Positions 16,036 to 24,390 of a stretch of DNA of 36,497 nt are shown here, piece after piece; the first letter of the stretch is position 1; each line of letters begins with the position of its first letter. Under the pieces are notes generated by a model. That model saw only the letters and a program-made list of their open reading frames with translations, was not told the DNA's origin and searched no databases. A program made the position numbers and the translations under genes. The stretch lies in NCBI GenBank assembly GCA_903994525.1, contig CAJEXW010000013.1:42501-78997 (forward strand). The letters run 5' to 3'. This DNA is from an uncultured Chlorobiaceae bacterium. Its GTDB lineage: Bacteria; Bacteroidota; Chlorobiia; Chlorobiales; Chlorobiaceae.

Positions 16036-18426
16036 ATGGCTTCCAAACCGTCAACATTATCTGCCAGAAACAGGACCCTGATTGTCGTTGAATCTCCCTC
16101 AAAGGCAAAAACTATCAATAAATACCTTGGCGACAAGTATACGGTTTTTGCTTCGGTTGGCCATATCAAGGATCTTCCGAAAAAAGAGATTGGTCTCGAT
16201 TTTGAAAACCACTATGTGCCCCGGTATGAAATTATTCCCGGTAAAGAGAAAGTTGTTCGCCAGTTAAAAAAGCTTGCGGCTGAAGCGAGTGATATTCTGA
16301 TTGCGACTGACCCTGATCGTGAGGGCGAAGCTATTGCGTGGCATATCTCCAATGAAATCGGTGAGACAAAGACACCAGTATCGAGAGTGCTCTTTAATGA
16401 GATTACCAAAAAAGCTATCATCGAGGCCATTCAGGCTCCGCGTCAGATCGATACCTGTCTTGTTCGCTCGCAGCAGACTCGTCAGGGGCTCGACAAAATT
16501 GTTGGTTATAAAATCAGCCCGTTTTTGTGGAATGTGGTGCTGCGCGGCCTCTCTGCCGGACGGGTGCAGTCTGTCGCCCTGCGGCTGATCTGCGAACGCG
16601 AGGCTGAAATCACTCGCTTCCTGATTCAGGAGTACTGGACTATTGCTGGTGATTTTTTGACCGATGGAAAGGAGTCTTTCAGGGCACGGCTTATCCGTTA
16701 TGATGGTGAAAAGCCGGAGATAACCACGCAGGAGCAGGCTGAGGCGATTGCGGCTCTTGCCCGAAACGGCAACTATGTGGTCAAGGAGATTGCCCCCCGT
16801 GTGCAGCAGCGCAAGCCACCGTTCCCCTTTACCACCTCATTGCTGCAACAGGCGGCCTCAAACCAGCTCGGCTTTGGTTCGCAGCGCACCATGCGCACGG
16901 CCCAACAACTCTATGAAGGAATCGAGATTGGGGCTGAGGGCCCGACAGGCTTGATCACCTATATGAGAACCGATTCAACCCGTATTGGCCCTGAAGCTGT
17001 TGCCGAGGCACGGAGTTATATCGACAAACAATTTGGCAAGGAGTATATCGGCTTTGGCGGAACGGCAAAGCAGGGAAAGAATGCCCAGGATGCTCACGAG
17101 GCGATACGTCCGACCTCCCTCATGAAAAAGCCGGAGCAACTGAAGCAGTATCTTTCAGCCGATCAGTTCAAACTGTACGAGCTGATCTGGAAGCGTTTTC
17201 TTGCCGCCATGATGGCTCCGGCAAAAATTGAGCAGACTCGTGTTGATGTTGAGGACAGCTCAGGCAAGTTTCTTTTCAGGGCAACGGGGAGCCGGATACT
17301 GTTTCCTGGCTTCATGCGTGTCTACGACGATCAGCGTGAGCTTGATTACGAGGCGCAGACCTCAACAAAGGAGGATGTTGAGAAGGAGCAGAATGTCAAA
17401 TTGCCAGAGCGGTTGACGGCCAATGATGCCCTTGCCTTGTCCGATCTTGATCAGAGGCAGAGCTTTACCCGTCCTCCGGCCCGTTATAGTGAGGCCACCC
17501 TTGTGAAGGATCTCGACCATTTTGGTATTGGCCGTCCCTCCACCTACGCTTCTATTTTTTCGACACTGCAGGATCGTGGCTATGTGGAGCTTGAAAAGAA
17601 AAAGATTGCCCCGACGGAGCTTGGTAAGGATGTTTCGCTGATTCTGGTTGCCAATTTTCCTGATCTTTTTGATGTTGGCTTTACCGCCTTTATGGAGGAT
17701 GAACTCGACAAGGTGGCCAGCGGCGATGATGAGTACGAAAAGGTGCTCGACAGCTTCTATAAACCGCTTGAGGCAACACTTCTCCTGCGCAAAAGCGATC
17801 CGCTGATTCCGCAGAACAGCGATGCGCAACTGTGCGAAAAATGCGGCGTTGGCTCCATGACGGTGAAATGGACCGGCAGCGGAAAGTTTTTTGGCTGCTC
17901 CTGCTATCCAAAGTGTAAAAACATCAAGGCAATCAGCACCAACAAGGAGAAGCCGGTTGACACGGCAATTCTCTGTCCCTCCTGCAAAGAGGGGCACATG
18001 CTCCTGCGCAAGGGGCGACTTGGCCCTTTCCTCGCCTGCTCCAACTATCCCAAGTGCAATACACTGCTCAACCTCAGCAAGCAGCGACACATTGAACCGA
18101 TGAAAATGCCGCCGGTGGTGACGGATATTCTCTGCGCGAAGTGCGGCTCCCCGCTCTATCTCCGCAGTGGCAAACGGGGCCTCTGGCTCGGCTGCTCCAA
18201 GTTCCCCAAGTGCCGGGGACGTCTCGCTTGGAGCACGCTTGAGGAGAGCGTTCAGAAGCGGTGGGAAGCTGTCATGGTCGATCACCAGAAAGCGCACCCG
18301 CCGGTGATGCTCAAGATGATTGACGGGCAGCCGGTCTCAATGACAACCGCCGTCGATGATATTATCCTGAAAGCAGAGGCGGCTGGGTTTCTGTCTGTTG
18401 TCGAGAGTTCCGTCGCTTTGTCGTAA
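16036..18426 (+). CDS. topA: DNA topoisomerase I
   Basis: This type IA enzyme relaxes negative supercoils. At 796 residues it holds the Toprim domain (E19 in VVESPSKAKTI; TDPDREGEAIAWH near 91-103) and the catalytic tyrosine Y309 in GLITYMRTDSTRIG. Three C-terminal zinc ribbons are complete, with cysteine pairs CEKC...CSCYPKC, CPSC...CSNYPKC and CAKC...CSKFPKC. The gene stands alone, and its upstream region 15840-16020 is AT-rich and probably holds divergent promoters for topA and the amidase. Confidence 0.96.
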   Translation: MASKPSTLSARNRTLIVVESPSKAKTINKYLGDKYTVFASVGHIKDLPKKEIGLDFENHYVPRYEIIPGKEKVVRQLKKLAAEASDILIATDPDREGEAIAWHISNEIGETKTPVSRVLFNEITKKAIIEAIQAPRQIDTCLVRSQQTRQGLDKIVGYKISPFLWNVVLRGLSAGRVQSVALRLICEREAEITRFLIQEYWTIAGDFLTDGKESFRARLIRYDGEKPEITTQEQAEAIAALARNGNYVVKEIAPRVQQRKPPFPFTTSLLQQAASNQLGFGSQRTMRTAQQLYEGIEIGAEGPTGLITYMRTDSTRIGPEAVAEARSYIDKQFGKEYIGFGGTAKQGKNAQDAHEAIRPTSLMKKPEQLKQYLSADQFKLYELIWKRFLAAMMAPAKIEQTRVDVEDSSGKFLFRATGSRILFPGFMRVYDDQRELDYEAQTSTKEDVEKEQNVKLPERLTANDALALSDLDQRQSFTRPPARYSEATLVKDLDHFGIGRPSTYASIFSTLQDRGYVELEKKKIAPTELGKDVSLILVANFPDLFDVGFTAFMEDELDKVASGDDEYEKVLDSFYKPLEATLLLRKSDPLIPQNSDAQLCEKCGVGSMTVKWTGSGKFFGCSCYPKCKNIKAISTNKEKPVDTAILCPSCKEGHMLLRKGRLGPFLACSNYPKCNTLLNLSKQRHIEPMKMPPVVTDILCAKCGSPLYLRSGKRGLWLGCSKFPKCRGRLAWSTLEESVQKRWEAVMVDHQKAHPPVMLKMIDGQPVSMTTAVDDIILKAEAAGFLSVVESSVALS

Positions 18427-18427
18427 G

Positions 18428-18445
18428 GGCACGCTACGGCGTGCC
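18428..18445 (+). terminator. Weak hairpin after topA
   Basis: GGCACGC/GCGTGCC (18428-18434, 18439-18445) with a four-base loop starts two bases after the topA stop and is followed by TTTGCATTT. The stem is short, so this is a likely but weak terminator. Confidence 0.5.
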
Positions 18446-18722
18446 TTTGCATTTCGGAAGAGGTTGATTACGTCATATAAATCACGAGGTCTCATTACCT
18501 TCCCTGCTGCCCGGTTTTTAGAACAGACTCTGCAAACAATTGTAGCTGATATTTTGAAACCCAATACCCCGAGTATCGGAACAGAAGAGGAGGTTTTGAC
18601 AAAAATTGCATCAAACTGGAAAAAATCACGTTGGCGAACGGCGTGAAAAGCGCCCGAACGGCGATGTATACCTCTATGAGCGGGTTACGGCCTAATGATC
18701 AGGCGAGTCCAGACACTTTTTG

Positions 18723-18884
18723 CTTCATATCCCTCATATCAACTGGTCAGGAGTAAAAGGGCTACGGGATATTCTGTCACATCAATATTTTAACATTGAT
18801 GCTGAGGAGATTTTTGGAATCTGCGAAGAGCATCTTGGCAGTCTGCATGATGCCGTTAAGCAAATGATAGCATCGCTCACGTGA
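18723..18884 (+). pseudogene. HepT-like (DUF86, HEPN) C-terminal remnant
   Basis: An open frame of 53 codons ending in TGA reads LHIPHINWSGVKGLRDILSH, then QYFNIDAEEIFGICEEHL. This is the C-terminal half of DUF86/HepT proteins, where the RxxxxH motif (here R-D-I-L-S-H) is the RNase or AMP-acceptor signature. The N-terminal half is missing and no start codon precedes it. HepT normally pairs with a MNT nucleotidyltransferase, and an intact MNT lies 1.5 kb downstream, but they are not adjacent. Confidence 0.65.
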
Positions 18885-18992
18885 AGGCTTCCCTGGCGGA
18901 TGGACAGATGTTCGTTCCATAAAATTTGGTAAATGCGATTTGACGAGTTAGCTTCAACGGTCCATGATTGAGAAAAAGTGCAAGGTAAAGTG

Positions 18993-19047
18993 CGAAGATT
19001 TCTTCACCGACAGAGAGAGATACTCGGCCCCGAAAAAATTAAAATGC
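18993..19047 (+). repeat. Degraded scrap of the methyltransferase repeat family
   Basis: The stretch aligns by eye with the segment of the R6/R7 copies that encodes EEFFTVKEILGPEKVKL (R7 32715-32770). Shared words include GAAGA, TTCACC, GAGATACTCGGCCC and GAAAAA. Small insertions break the frame. It is the leftmost trace of the family. Confidence 0.6.
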
Positions 19048-19272
19048 CTTGTGACGCTGTAAATTTCCAAAACGCAGCATATATCCGTCGAGAGCCGGAA
19101 ATGGAGTTGCTTTATCTTTTGGATAGGTTTACAGGAGGCGGCAAAAAGAAATTATCCGGTTTGATTGATATCGCAGTCATGTAATTCCTTTCACGGCGCT
19201 CTGATTTCCATGATGAGGCTGGGTTACTTTGATGCGCAGCGAATTTTTGATATGTTTCGTGTGTTGTTACAA

Positions 19273-19301
19273 CAATGCTTGCATGTACCAGGCAAGCATT
19301 G
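19273..19301. promoter_or_regulatory. Palindromic operator candidate before the UPF0175 pair
   Basis: A perfect 10-bp inverted repeat CAATGCTTGC/GCAAGCATTG is separated by nine bases and lies 34 bases before the antitoxin start. Toxin-antitoxin promoters are commonly autoregulated at such sites. Its AATGCT/AGCATT half-sites recur at 22667-22796 and 26131-26189. Confidence 0.55.
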
Positions 19302-19334
19302 AATCGAATTGAAGAAAAGAAAAAGGGGAACCCT

Positions 19335-19595
19335 ATGGCTGCTCAACACATTACGCTTGATATCCCCGAAAAGATACTGCTTGCAGAAAAGACTGATGCA
19401 CTTGCTTTCGGGAGGGAACTGAGGGTTCTTGCGGCAGTTAAGCTGTTTGAGATGGGGCGGTTGTCGTCTGGTCGTGCTTCAGAGCTTGCCGGAATGAGCC
19501 GTGTTGAATTTTTACTCAGTCTCAGCCGCTATAATGTTTTTCCCCTGGCCTCCGAATTAGATGATTTAGAGCATGACCATGCTTCAAGCCATTAG
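19335..19595 (+). CDS. UPF0175 family antitoxin
   Basis: The 86-residue protein has the UPF0175 layout: ITLDIPEKILLAEK, then FGRELRVLAAVKLFEMGRLS and SSGRASELAGMSRVEFLLSL, which is a helix-turn-helix-like segment. UPF0175 genes are typically paired with a DUF3368 PIN-like gene, exactly as here. AAAAGGGGAA precedes the ATG at 19335; the frame is open earlier to 19275. Its last 23 bases overlap the toxin frame. The antitoxin frame is intact although the toxin is not. Confidence 0.85.
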   Translation: MAAQHITLDIPEKILLAEKTDALAFGRELRVLAAVKLFEMGRLSSGRASELAGMSRVEFLLSLSRYNVFPLASELDDLEHDHASSH

Positions 19596-20064
19596 CAATA
19601 CCTCTCCCTTACTCTATCTTTACCGTATAGGATTGATTGATCGACTTCCTGAAATTTTCGGAGAAATATGGACTCCCGAAGCGGTGAAGGTTGAATTAAT
19701 GGTTGGCGACAAGAGTGGATATGATGTTCCAAACCTGTCAGATTTTTCATGGATCAGGATCATAAACCCAAAAGCACAGCCCTCTGAATGGCTCTCATTA
19801 GACCTTGGTCCGGGAGAATTGTCGGCTATGTCGCTTGCTTTAGAAAATTCGCATTGTATTGTTTAGCTTGATGATATGCTTGCTCGTCGAACAGCTCATG
19901 CTGCCGGTTTACAGGTTTGGGGTACCCTTAAAGTTTTACTGGAAATGAAAGCGCAAGGACTTGTCAATAGGGTTGAGCCGTATGTCAATCGTTTGACTGA
20001 TGCGGGAATGTGGGTTTCAGATGTTGTGAAGCGTCGGATTCTTGTGTTAGCAAGGGAGTTGTAA
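19573..20064 (+). pseudogene. DUF3368 PIN-like toxin, interrupted by an in-frame TAG
   Basis: The frame starts MTMLQAISNTSPLLYLYRIG, a DUF3368 opening, and continues through WTPEAVKVEL and LDLGPGELSAMSLALE to a TAG at 19864-19866. The same frame then continues LDDMLARRTAHAAGLQVWG and GTLKVLLEMKAQGL, the C-terminal half with the conserved DD..AR block. A TTG-to-TAG change would explain it, since a hydrophobic residue normally precedes LDD. PIN-domain toxins are metal-dependent RNases. The second acidic cluster lies after the stop, so the truncated product should be inactive. Confidence 0.85.
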
Positions 20065-20091
20065 TAATCATTCGGATAGAGATCCAAAGCC

Positions 20092-20136
20092 GCTCCACCA
20101 ACAATACAACCCAAACACCCAACAGAGCACCTTGAA
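20092..20136 (+). repeat. Repeat copy R1 (leader only)
   Basis: Forty-five bases match the leader of the methyltransferase repeat family (ATCCAAAGCCGCTCCACCAA onward to CACCTTGAA). The copy stops one codon into the coding region. It lies between the broken DUF3368 gene and a frameshifted antitoxin. Confidence 0.8.
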
Positions 20137-20140
20137 AAAT

Positions 20141-20385
20141 ATGGCAATACGAACAACGATGGGGCACGAAGCAATCAAACTGGAATTGATTCAATGGTAG
20201 TTAACCTTGAGGACGGTGAAACCCTGGATTATCTCAACGAGCAAAGAGATTCAAATGAAACACAAAATGATTGGTGGCATGGCTTGACCGATGAGCAAAA
20301 ATCAGGGATAGCTCGTGGTTTGAAAGATGTTGACGAGGGAAGAGTTCATTCACATCAGGATATAAAAATTCAGTATGGGCTCTGA
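20141..20385 (+). pseudogene. Antitoxin-like gene with a one-base deletion
   Basis: Translation from the ATG at 20141 gives MGHEAIKLELIQW and then a stop (TAG 20198-20200). The overlapping frame from 20194 gives VNLEDGETLDYLNEQRDS, then DWWHGLTDEQKSGIARGLKD and a final VHSHQDIKIQYGL. Inserting one T (TGGTAG to TGGTTAG) joins them into a protein of about 81 residues of the kind often partnered with RelE/ParE toxins, with its typical basic/acidic helix near the end. No such toxin follows. Internal initiation at 20194 could still yield a 63-residue fragment. Confidence 0.55.
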
Positions 20386-20407
20386 TTTCAAAATTTCAAA
20401 CCAAACC

Positions 20408-20695
20408 ATGCAGCGAGATCAAGCACTTCGCACACTGAGCAGCCATAAAGCAGAGCTTGAGGAGCGTTATGGCGTGAAGAAAGTCGGCATCTTCGGCTCC
20501 GTCGCCAGAAATTCTGCCAGGGATGACAGCGATATTGATATTGTTGTTGCAATGGAACCGAATATTTTGCTCAGGGTGCAGCTCAAGGAAGAGCTGGAGC
20601 AACTGCTGGGCAGCAAAGTTGATCTGATCAGGTATTGGAAAAGAATGAACCTGTTTCTGAAGGCTCGTATTGATAAGGAAGCACAGTATGTATGA
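20408..20695 (+). CDS. MNT-type minimal nucleotidyltransferase
   Basis: The 95-residue protein begins MQRDQALRTLSSHKAELEE and carries the nucleotidyltransferase signature GIFGSVARNSARDDSDIDIV (GS...DxD). Such proteins are the MntA antitoxins of HepT/MntA systems and neutralise HepT by adding AMP. No intact HepT neighbours it; the next frame is a short antitoxin-like gene overlapping by eight bases. A longer frame from 20375 is possible, but the ATG at 20408 aligns with the family. Confidence 0.8.
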   Translation: MQRDQALRTLSSHKAELEERYGVKKVGIFGSVARNSARDDSDIDIVVAMEPNILLRVQLKEELEQLLGSKVDLIRYWKRMNLFLKARIDKEAQYV

Positions 20696-20828
20696 AGAAT
20701 ATCAAGCAATAGAGGAGTTTATGGAAGATTGTATGGATCTGATTGATCTTCGGGAAGCAAAGTTTGCAGGACAGGATGAACCCTCAGTCCCTCTTGATGA
20801 AGTGATCAAAGAACTCAACAAAAGCTGA
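20688..20828 (+). CDS. Short antitoxin-like protein (Phd/RelB C-terminal type), copy 1
   Basis: A 46-codon gene reads MYEEYQAIEEFMEDCMDL, then LREAKFAGQDEPSVPLDEVI and ends KELNKS. The pattern, one acidic helix then SVPLxEVIxEL, is that of the toxin-binding end of Phd/RelB-type antitoxins, without a DNA-binding half. A second copy lies at 31890-32033. Both are followed by a GGCCCA-rich hairpin. It overlaps the MNT stop, so co-translation is likely. Confidence 0.6.
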   Translation: MYEEYQAIEEFMEDCMDLIDLREAKFAGQDEPSVPLDEVIKELNKS

Positions 20829-20841
20829 GGCTTGGCCCACA

Positions 20842-20871
20842 AATTGGCCCATGTCATTAAATGGGCCAATT
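20842..20871 (+). terminator. Strong hairpin after the MNT unit
   Basis: A perfect 11-bp inverted repeat AATTGGCCCAT/ATGGGCCAATT with an eight-base loop follows the short antitoxin-like gene by 13 bases. There is no long T run. An imperfect relative occurs at 32047-32077 after the second copy of that gene. Confidence 0.55.
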
Positions 20872-20956
20872 CTGTGGCCACAATATCTCCGCTCAATTCC
20901 TTCATGGGAAGCAAAGCAAACTTCACTTGACGCAACAAGGTTGTATCAATCATTGT

Positions 20957-22670
20957 ATGAGAACGTTACAGGAAATTACTGAACTTCTGAATGAATTGGG
21001 CCGTCGCATTGCCGACGAACTCGAAGACCAGGATCTGGATTTTAAGCAGTGGGACACAAAGAGCATGGACAAATCAGTCAAGATGCTGGTTCGTACAGCA
21101 GTTTGCATGGCGAACGGTGGTGGTGGTACTGTTGTTTTTGGTGTGGCTGACAAATCGTTGGGGCGGGCAACAGCTCTTCAGGGTGTACCGCTTGAGGTGA
21201 TGTCAATCTGCTCAAAAAGGCGGTTTATGACCAAACCGATCCTAAAATTTGCCAGTATATGAAGAGATGCGCATACCGGAGGGCACTGGACGGTTGCTTA
21301 TCATGCAGATCTATCCTGGGTTGCCACCATACACAGATACATCGGGAACTGGTTCCATTCGTATCGGGAAGGATTGCCAGCCATTGACAGGTACCTTGCG
21401 GCGCAAGATATCCGTTGAAACTGGCGAGACCGATTTTAGTGCTGTACCGGTTGCGCCGGTCTCTTCAGAATTGCTTTCCCCGACCGCAGTGGATACTCTT
21501 CGCAGTCAGGCAAAAGCAGAACGTGCACCTGAAGATCTTCTCAAGTTGAGTGATAAAGAGTTGCTTACGGCTCTTGGTCTGGTGAAAAACCGTCAATGGA
21601 CTCGCGCCGCACTTCTTCTCGCTGGAACTGAAGATGCTCTGCGGGAATATGTCCCTGGCTATAATTGGACCTTCCTCCAGATGATGTCGGACACTGGGTA
21701 TGGCATCAGGGAAGACAGGGTAAGCGCTCTACCGGTTTCAGTACGACGGATTGAGGAGTTGCTTTTGCCGTTCAACCCAATTACCACTATTGAGCAGGGA
21801 ATGTTTCATTTGGAATACCGTACATGGCCCGAAATCGCCCTTCGTGAGGCACTGATGAACGTATTCTGCCATGCTGATTTTCGTATTGCGGGACCGGTCA
21901 TGGTCAAATATTATAATGATCGTCTTGAGATCAGTAATAATGGAGGTTTTATTGGAGGAATCAATCCTGCGAATATCCTTCACCATCAACCAGTTGCCCG
22001 TAATCCTTTACTTGTGGAGGCATTAACGCGTCTGCGCCTGGTCAACCGAAGCAACTTGGGTATGAGTCGCATGTTTTCATCATTACTCCGTGAGGGCAAA
22101 GAACCACCTGTCATTCAGGAAATTGGTGATTCCGTAACTCTTTCCTTCATGAAGCGTGAGCTTGCCGGAGCATTCCGCATGTTTGTGGCGGAAGAAAACG
22201 AGCTTGGCCATGATCTTAATGTTGATAACCTACTTGTTTTGCAATATTTGGTCAAGCATATCGAGATAGAAACTCATGCGGCAGCATCTCTTTGCCAGCG
22301 CAATGAGGTTCAAATGCGTGAATCTTTGGCAGCCCTGGAAAAGGCAGGGTACATTGAGCATGGTGGCACTGGACGTGGCTTTTATTGGGTTTTAAGGCCG
22401 GAACTCTATCGGCGTCTGTCTGAAGATGGTCATCCTGAGCGCGACCGTCGTATCGACTGGGAAGCAGCTAAAACTCGTGTACTGAGTGTTCTCATGGAGC
22501 GAGCCCGACGTGGCGAAAATGGGTTGAGCAACCAGGAAATCAGGCAAATCACTCGGTTTGATCGTAATCAAGCGTTTCGTCTCATGATGGAGCTGCGTTC
22601 AGAGAATCCTCAAATTAAATCGCCAGGAAAGGGGAAGCTAGCCAAGTATGAGTATGCTGGTAATCCGTAA
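20957..22670 (+). pseudogene. AlbA_2 / HATPase_c_4 (RecG-like) protein with two frameshifts
   Basis: The N-terminal part (MRTLQEITELLNELGRRIAD; LVRTAVCMANGGGGTVVFGV, the AlbA_2 nucleic-acid-binding core) leaves frame near 21199. A bridging segment VNLLKKAVYDQTDPKI lies in another frame, and the remainder is in a third from about 21250. That remainder is open to 22670 and holds a GHKL-type ATPase region (EIALREALMNVFCHADFR; DRLEISNNGGFIGGIN) plus C-terminal winged-helix segments. Two missing bases explain both shifts. Intact relatives are about 570 residues, sometimes linked to stress or defence islands. The function is not established. The last 473 codons could be translated alone. Confidence 0.8.
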
Positions 22671-22796
22671 TGCTCATAGTAATGCTCGCGAGCATTACTA
22701 TGAGCATTACCTGGGCTTTAATGCTCGGTAATGGTTGAGACAAAGCATTACTGTGCAGCATTGAAATGTATCGAATGCTCTTGAGAACTTAACGAG
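22667..22796. promoter_or_regulatory. Perfect 44-bp palindrome and AATGCTC repeat cluster
   Basis: Positions 22667-22710 are a perfect palindrome with no loop, built from AATGCTC and GAGCATT half-sites around a central CGCG-like AATGCTCG/CGAGCATT. It includes the stop codon of the preceding gene. Further copies of AATGCTC, AATG and GCATT follow to 22796. It could act as a multi-site operator or a two-way terminator. No T run is present. Confidence 0.7.
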
Positions 22797-22828
22797 TGTT
22801 GTGGCATCAGTTGTTATTTCCCCTGCCA

Positions 22829-22972
22829 CATTCAGTGTAAATCAAAAGAACTTCTCTATACTTCACACAAGCATCCAAAACCGCTCCACCAACAAGACAA
22901 CCCAAACACCCAACAGCACCTTGAAGAGCCACCACACCATAATCCACGGCGACAGCCGACAGATGAACCTCC
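22829..22972 (+). repeat. Repeat copy R2 (leader plus 16 codons)
   Basis: The copy includes the long leader (from CATTCAGTGTAAATCAAAAG) and the coding start LKSHHTIIHGDSRQMN. It breaks off after GATGAACCTCC into unrelated sequence. It lies between the AlbA_2-like gene and the HigBA pair. Confidence 0.9.
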
Positions 22973-22998
22973 GTTTCTTACCCATTATGAACGCTCGT

Positions 22999-23027
22999 TT
23001 GCCATAGTGTACTTATTTTGATACATT
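22999..23027 (+). promoter_or_regulatory. Promoter candidate for HigBA
   Basis: TTGCCA, 17 bases and TACATT form a sigma-70-like pair directly before the toxin frame. TGTA and TACA half-sites within it may be an operator. If used, translation must start at or after about 23030. Confidence 0.4.
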
Positions 23028-23029
23028 TC

Positions 23030-23368
23030 TTGAAGAATAACCCAACACTTGAAGTCAGGTTTTTTAAAACCGATGGTGGTACAGAACCAGTGCGCGATTG
23101 GTTACGCGAACTACCCGCTGTCGAGCGAAAAAGAATCGGTGAAGAGATCAAGACTGTTCAATACGGTTGGCCACTGGGGATGCCGCTGGTTCGCAAAATG
23201 GAGAAGGATCTTTGGGAGGTGCGTGTTCATTTGCCAACTCGTATTGCAAGGGTATTATTTACGGTACAGGATGGTTTGATAGTGTTGCTTCACGGGTTCA
23301 TAAAAAAATCACAGGCAACTCCGAAGTCTGACCTGCAATTGGCAAAAAGCAGAATGAGGAATACATGA
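23030..23368 (+). CDS. HigB-type toxin (phage-derived Gp49-like, DUF891)
   Basis: The core is diagnostic: LEVRFFKTDGGTEPVRDWL, then ERKRIGEEIKTVQYGWPLGM and LWEVRVHLPTRIARVLFTV, ending VLLHGFIKKSQATPKSDL. Members are ribosome-dependent or free mRNA interferases of the RelE superfamily. There is no ATG; TTG at 23018 or 23030 would start it, and 23030 is preferred because a promoter appears to overlap the earlier one. The toxin comes first and overlaps the antitoxin by four bases (ATGA), the HigBA order. Confidence 0.85.
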   Translation: MKNNPTLEVRFFKTDGGTEPVRDWLRELPAVERKRIGEEIKTVQYGWPLGMPLVRKMEKDLWEVRVHLPTRIARVLFTVQDGLIVLLHGFIKKSQATPKSDLQLAKSRMRNT

Positions 23369-23649
23369 TGAATGAAAAAAATATTGGCAGCAGTTTCGAT
23401 GAATTTCTTGAAGAAGAGGCTCTTCTGGACGAAGCAACTGCGGTGGCCGTCAAGCGTGTTATTGCCTGGCAAATTGCTCAGGAAATGAAAGCACAGCACT
23501 TGACGAAATCTTCAATGGCAAGCAAAATGCAGACCAGTCGGGCAGCACTCAACCGTCTGCTTGATGCAACTGATACCAGTCTTACCCTGACAACCCTTTC
23601 CAGCGCGGCATCTGTACTTGGGAAAAAATTCAGGATAGAGTTAGTCTGA
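23365..23649 (+). CDS. HigA-type HTH antitoxin
   Basis: The 94-residue protein has an acidic N-terminus (FDEFLEEEALLDEATAVAV) and a Cro/CI-type helix-turn-helix, MKAQHLTKSSMASKMQTSR followed by AALNRLLDATDTSLTLTTL. It belongs with the overlapping toxin gene, which it neutralises and represses. Both frames are intact, making this one of the apparently working pairs. Confidence 0.88.
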   Translation: MMNEKNIGSSFDEFLEEEALLDEATAVAVKRVIAWQIAQEMKAQHLTKSSMASKMQTSRAALNRLLDATDTSLTLTTLSSAASVLGKKFRIELV

Positions 23650-23691
23650 TTCTTTGCTTTTTCGAGAGCATTGGACGCTATAACGTTTTTT

Positions 23692-24338
23692 ACCAACCCA
23701 AAACCCAAACACCCAACAGCCCCTTGAAAAGCCACCACACCATAATCCACGGCGACAGCCGACAGATGAACCTCCTCGCAGACAGGTCGGTGCATCTTGT
23801 TAGTTACCTCGCCACCTTACTGGCAGCTCAAGGACTACGGGACGGAGACCCAGATTGGCTTTCACGAGAGTTACGAGAGCTACATCAACAACCTGAACCT
23901 TGTCTGGAACGAATGCGAGAGGGTGAGGCACCAAAGCCCACCAAAGAGCAGAAAGAGATCTCAGCCATGACACTTTAGCTTCCGCACCGGCTCATTAAAA
24001 TGTTTGCTTTCAGTGGCGATATCGTGCCCGATCCCTTCATGGGCAGCGGGACAACCTCACTTGCCGCAAAGAATATCGAGCGCAACTCGGTCGGGTACGA
24101 AATCAATCCTGAGTTTATCGAGATTGCCAAACAAAAGCTGAACACCCGGCAGCCCGATTTTATGGGCACGGAGTACGAGTTTCTGCACGACACGGTCAAC
24201 GGCGATGTTGCCGCAGCCATTGAGCAGTTGCCCTACCAGTTCAAAGATCCCCACAAGCTCGACAAAAAAACCGATCCCCGAAAACTCACCTTTGGCTCCA
24301 AAATTGAGAAGGAGAGCGAGGCAGAGCGCGAAGAGTTC
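23692..24338 (+). pseudogene. Repeat copy R3: methyltransferase gene with internal deletions
   Basis: The leader and start (SHHTIIHGDSRQMNLLADRS) are present, then an extra base near 23801 shifts the frame before motif IV. Two large pieces are missing: after NLVWNECERV the sequence jumps to KPTKEQKEISAMT, and from there to LPHRLIKMFAF. The downstream frame 24000-24338 carries the SAM motif DPFMGSGTTSLAAKN and stops being similar at EEREEF-like sequence near 24338, losing the nuclease-like domain. The same two deletion joints are in R7, so one deleted form was duplicated. Downstream is the RelE/HTH pair on the other strand. Confidence 0.88.
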
Positions 24339-24390
24339 GCGGTGTTGAATCAGTACTCGTAGTCGTGAATGACGATACTTGTCAGCAGTC

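Larger units (their letters stand above)
18446..19272. other. Gene graveyard between topA and the toxin-antitoxin island
   Basis: No intact gene is seen over about 830 bases. Readable scraps are: 18645-18695, coding-like EKRPNGDVYLYERVTA followed by TAA, similar in style to the N-terminus of some DDE transposases (weak); the HepT-like tail listed separately (18723-18884); and the methyltransferase scrap listed separately (18993-19047). A 68-codon open frame at 18978-19184 spans that scrap and is probably a chance frame in decayed sequence. The stretch marks the left border of the accessory island. Confidence 0.5.

Noticed and set aside
17362..18297. Open frame of 311 codons on the minus strand
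   Set aside because: It lies antisense to the zinc-ribbon part of topA; BLAST-like features are absent and topA is certain.
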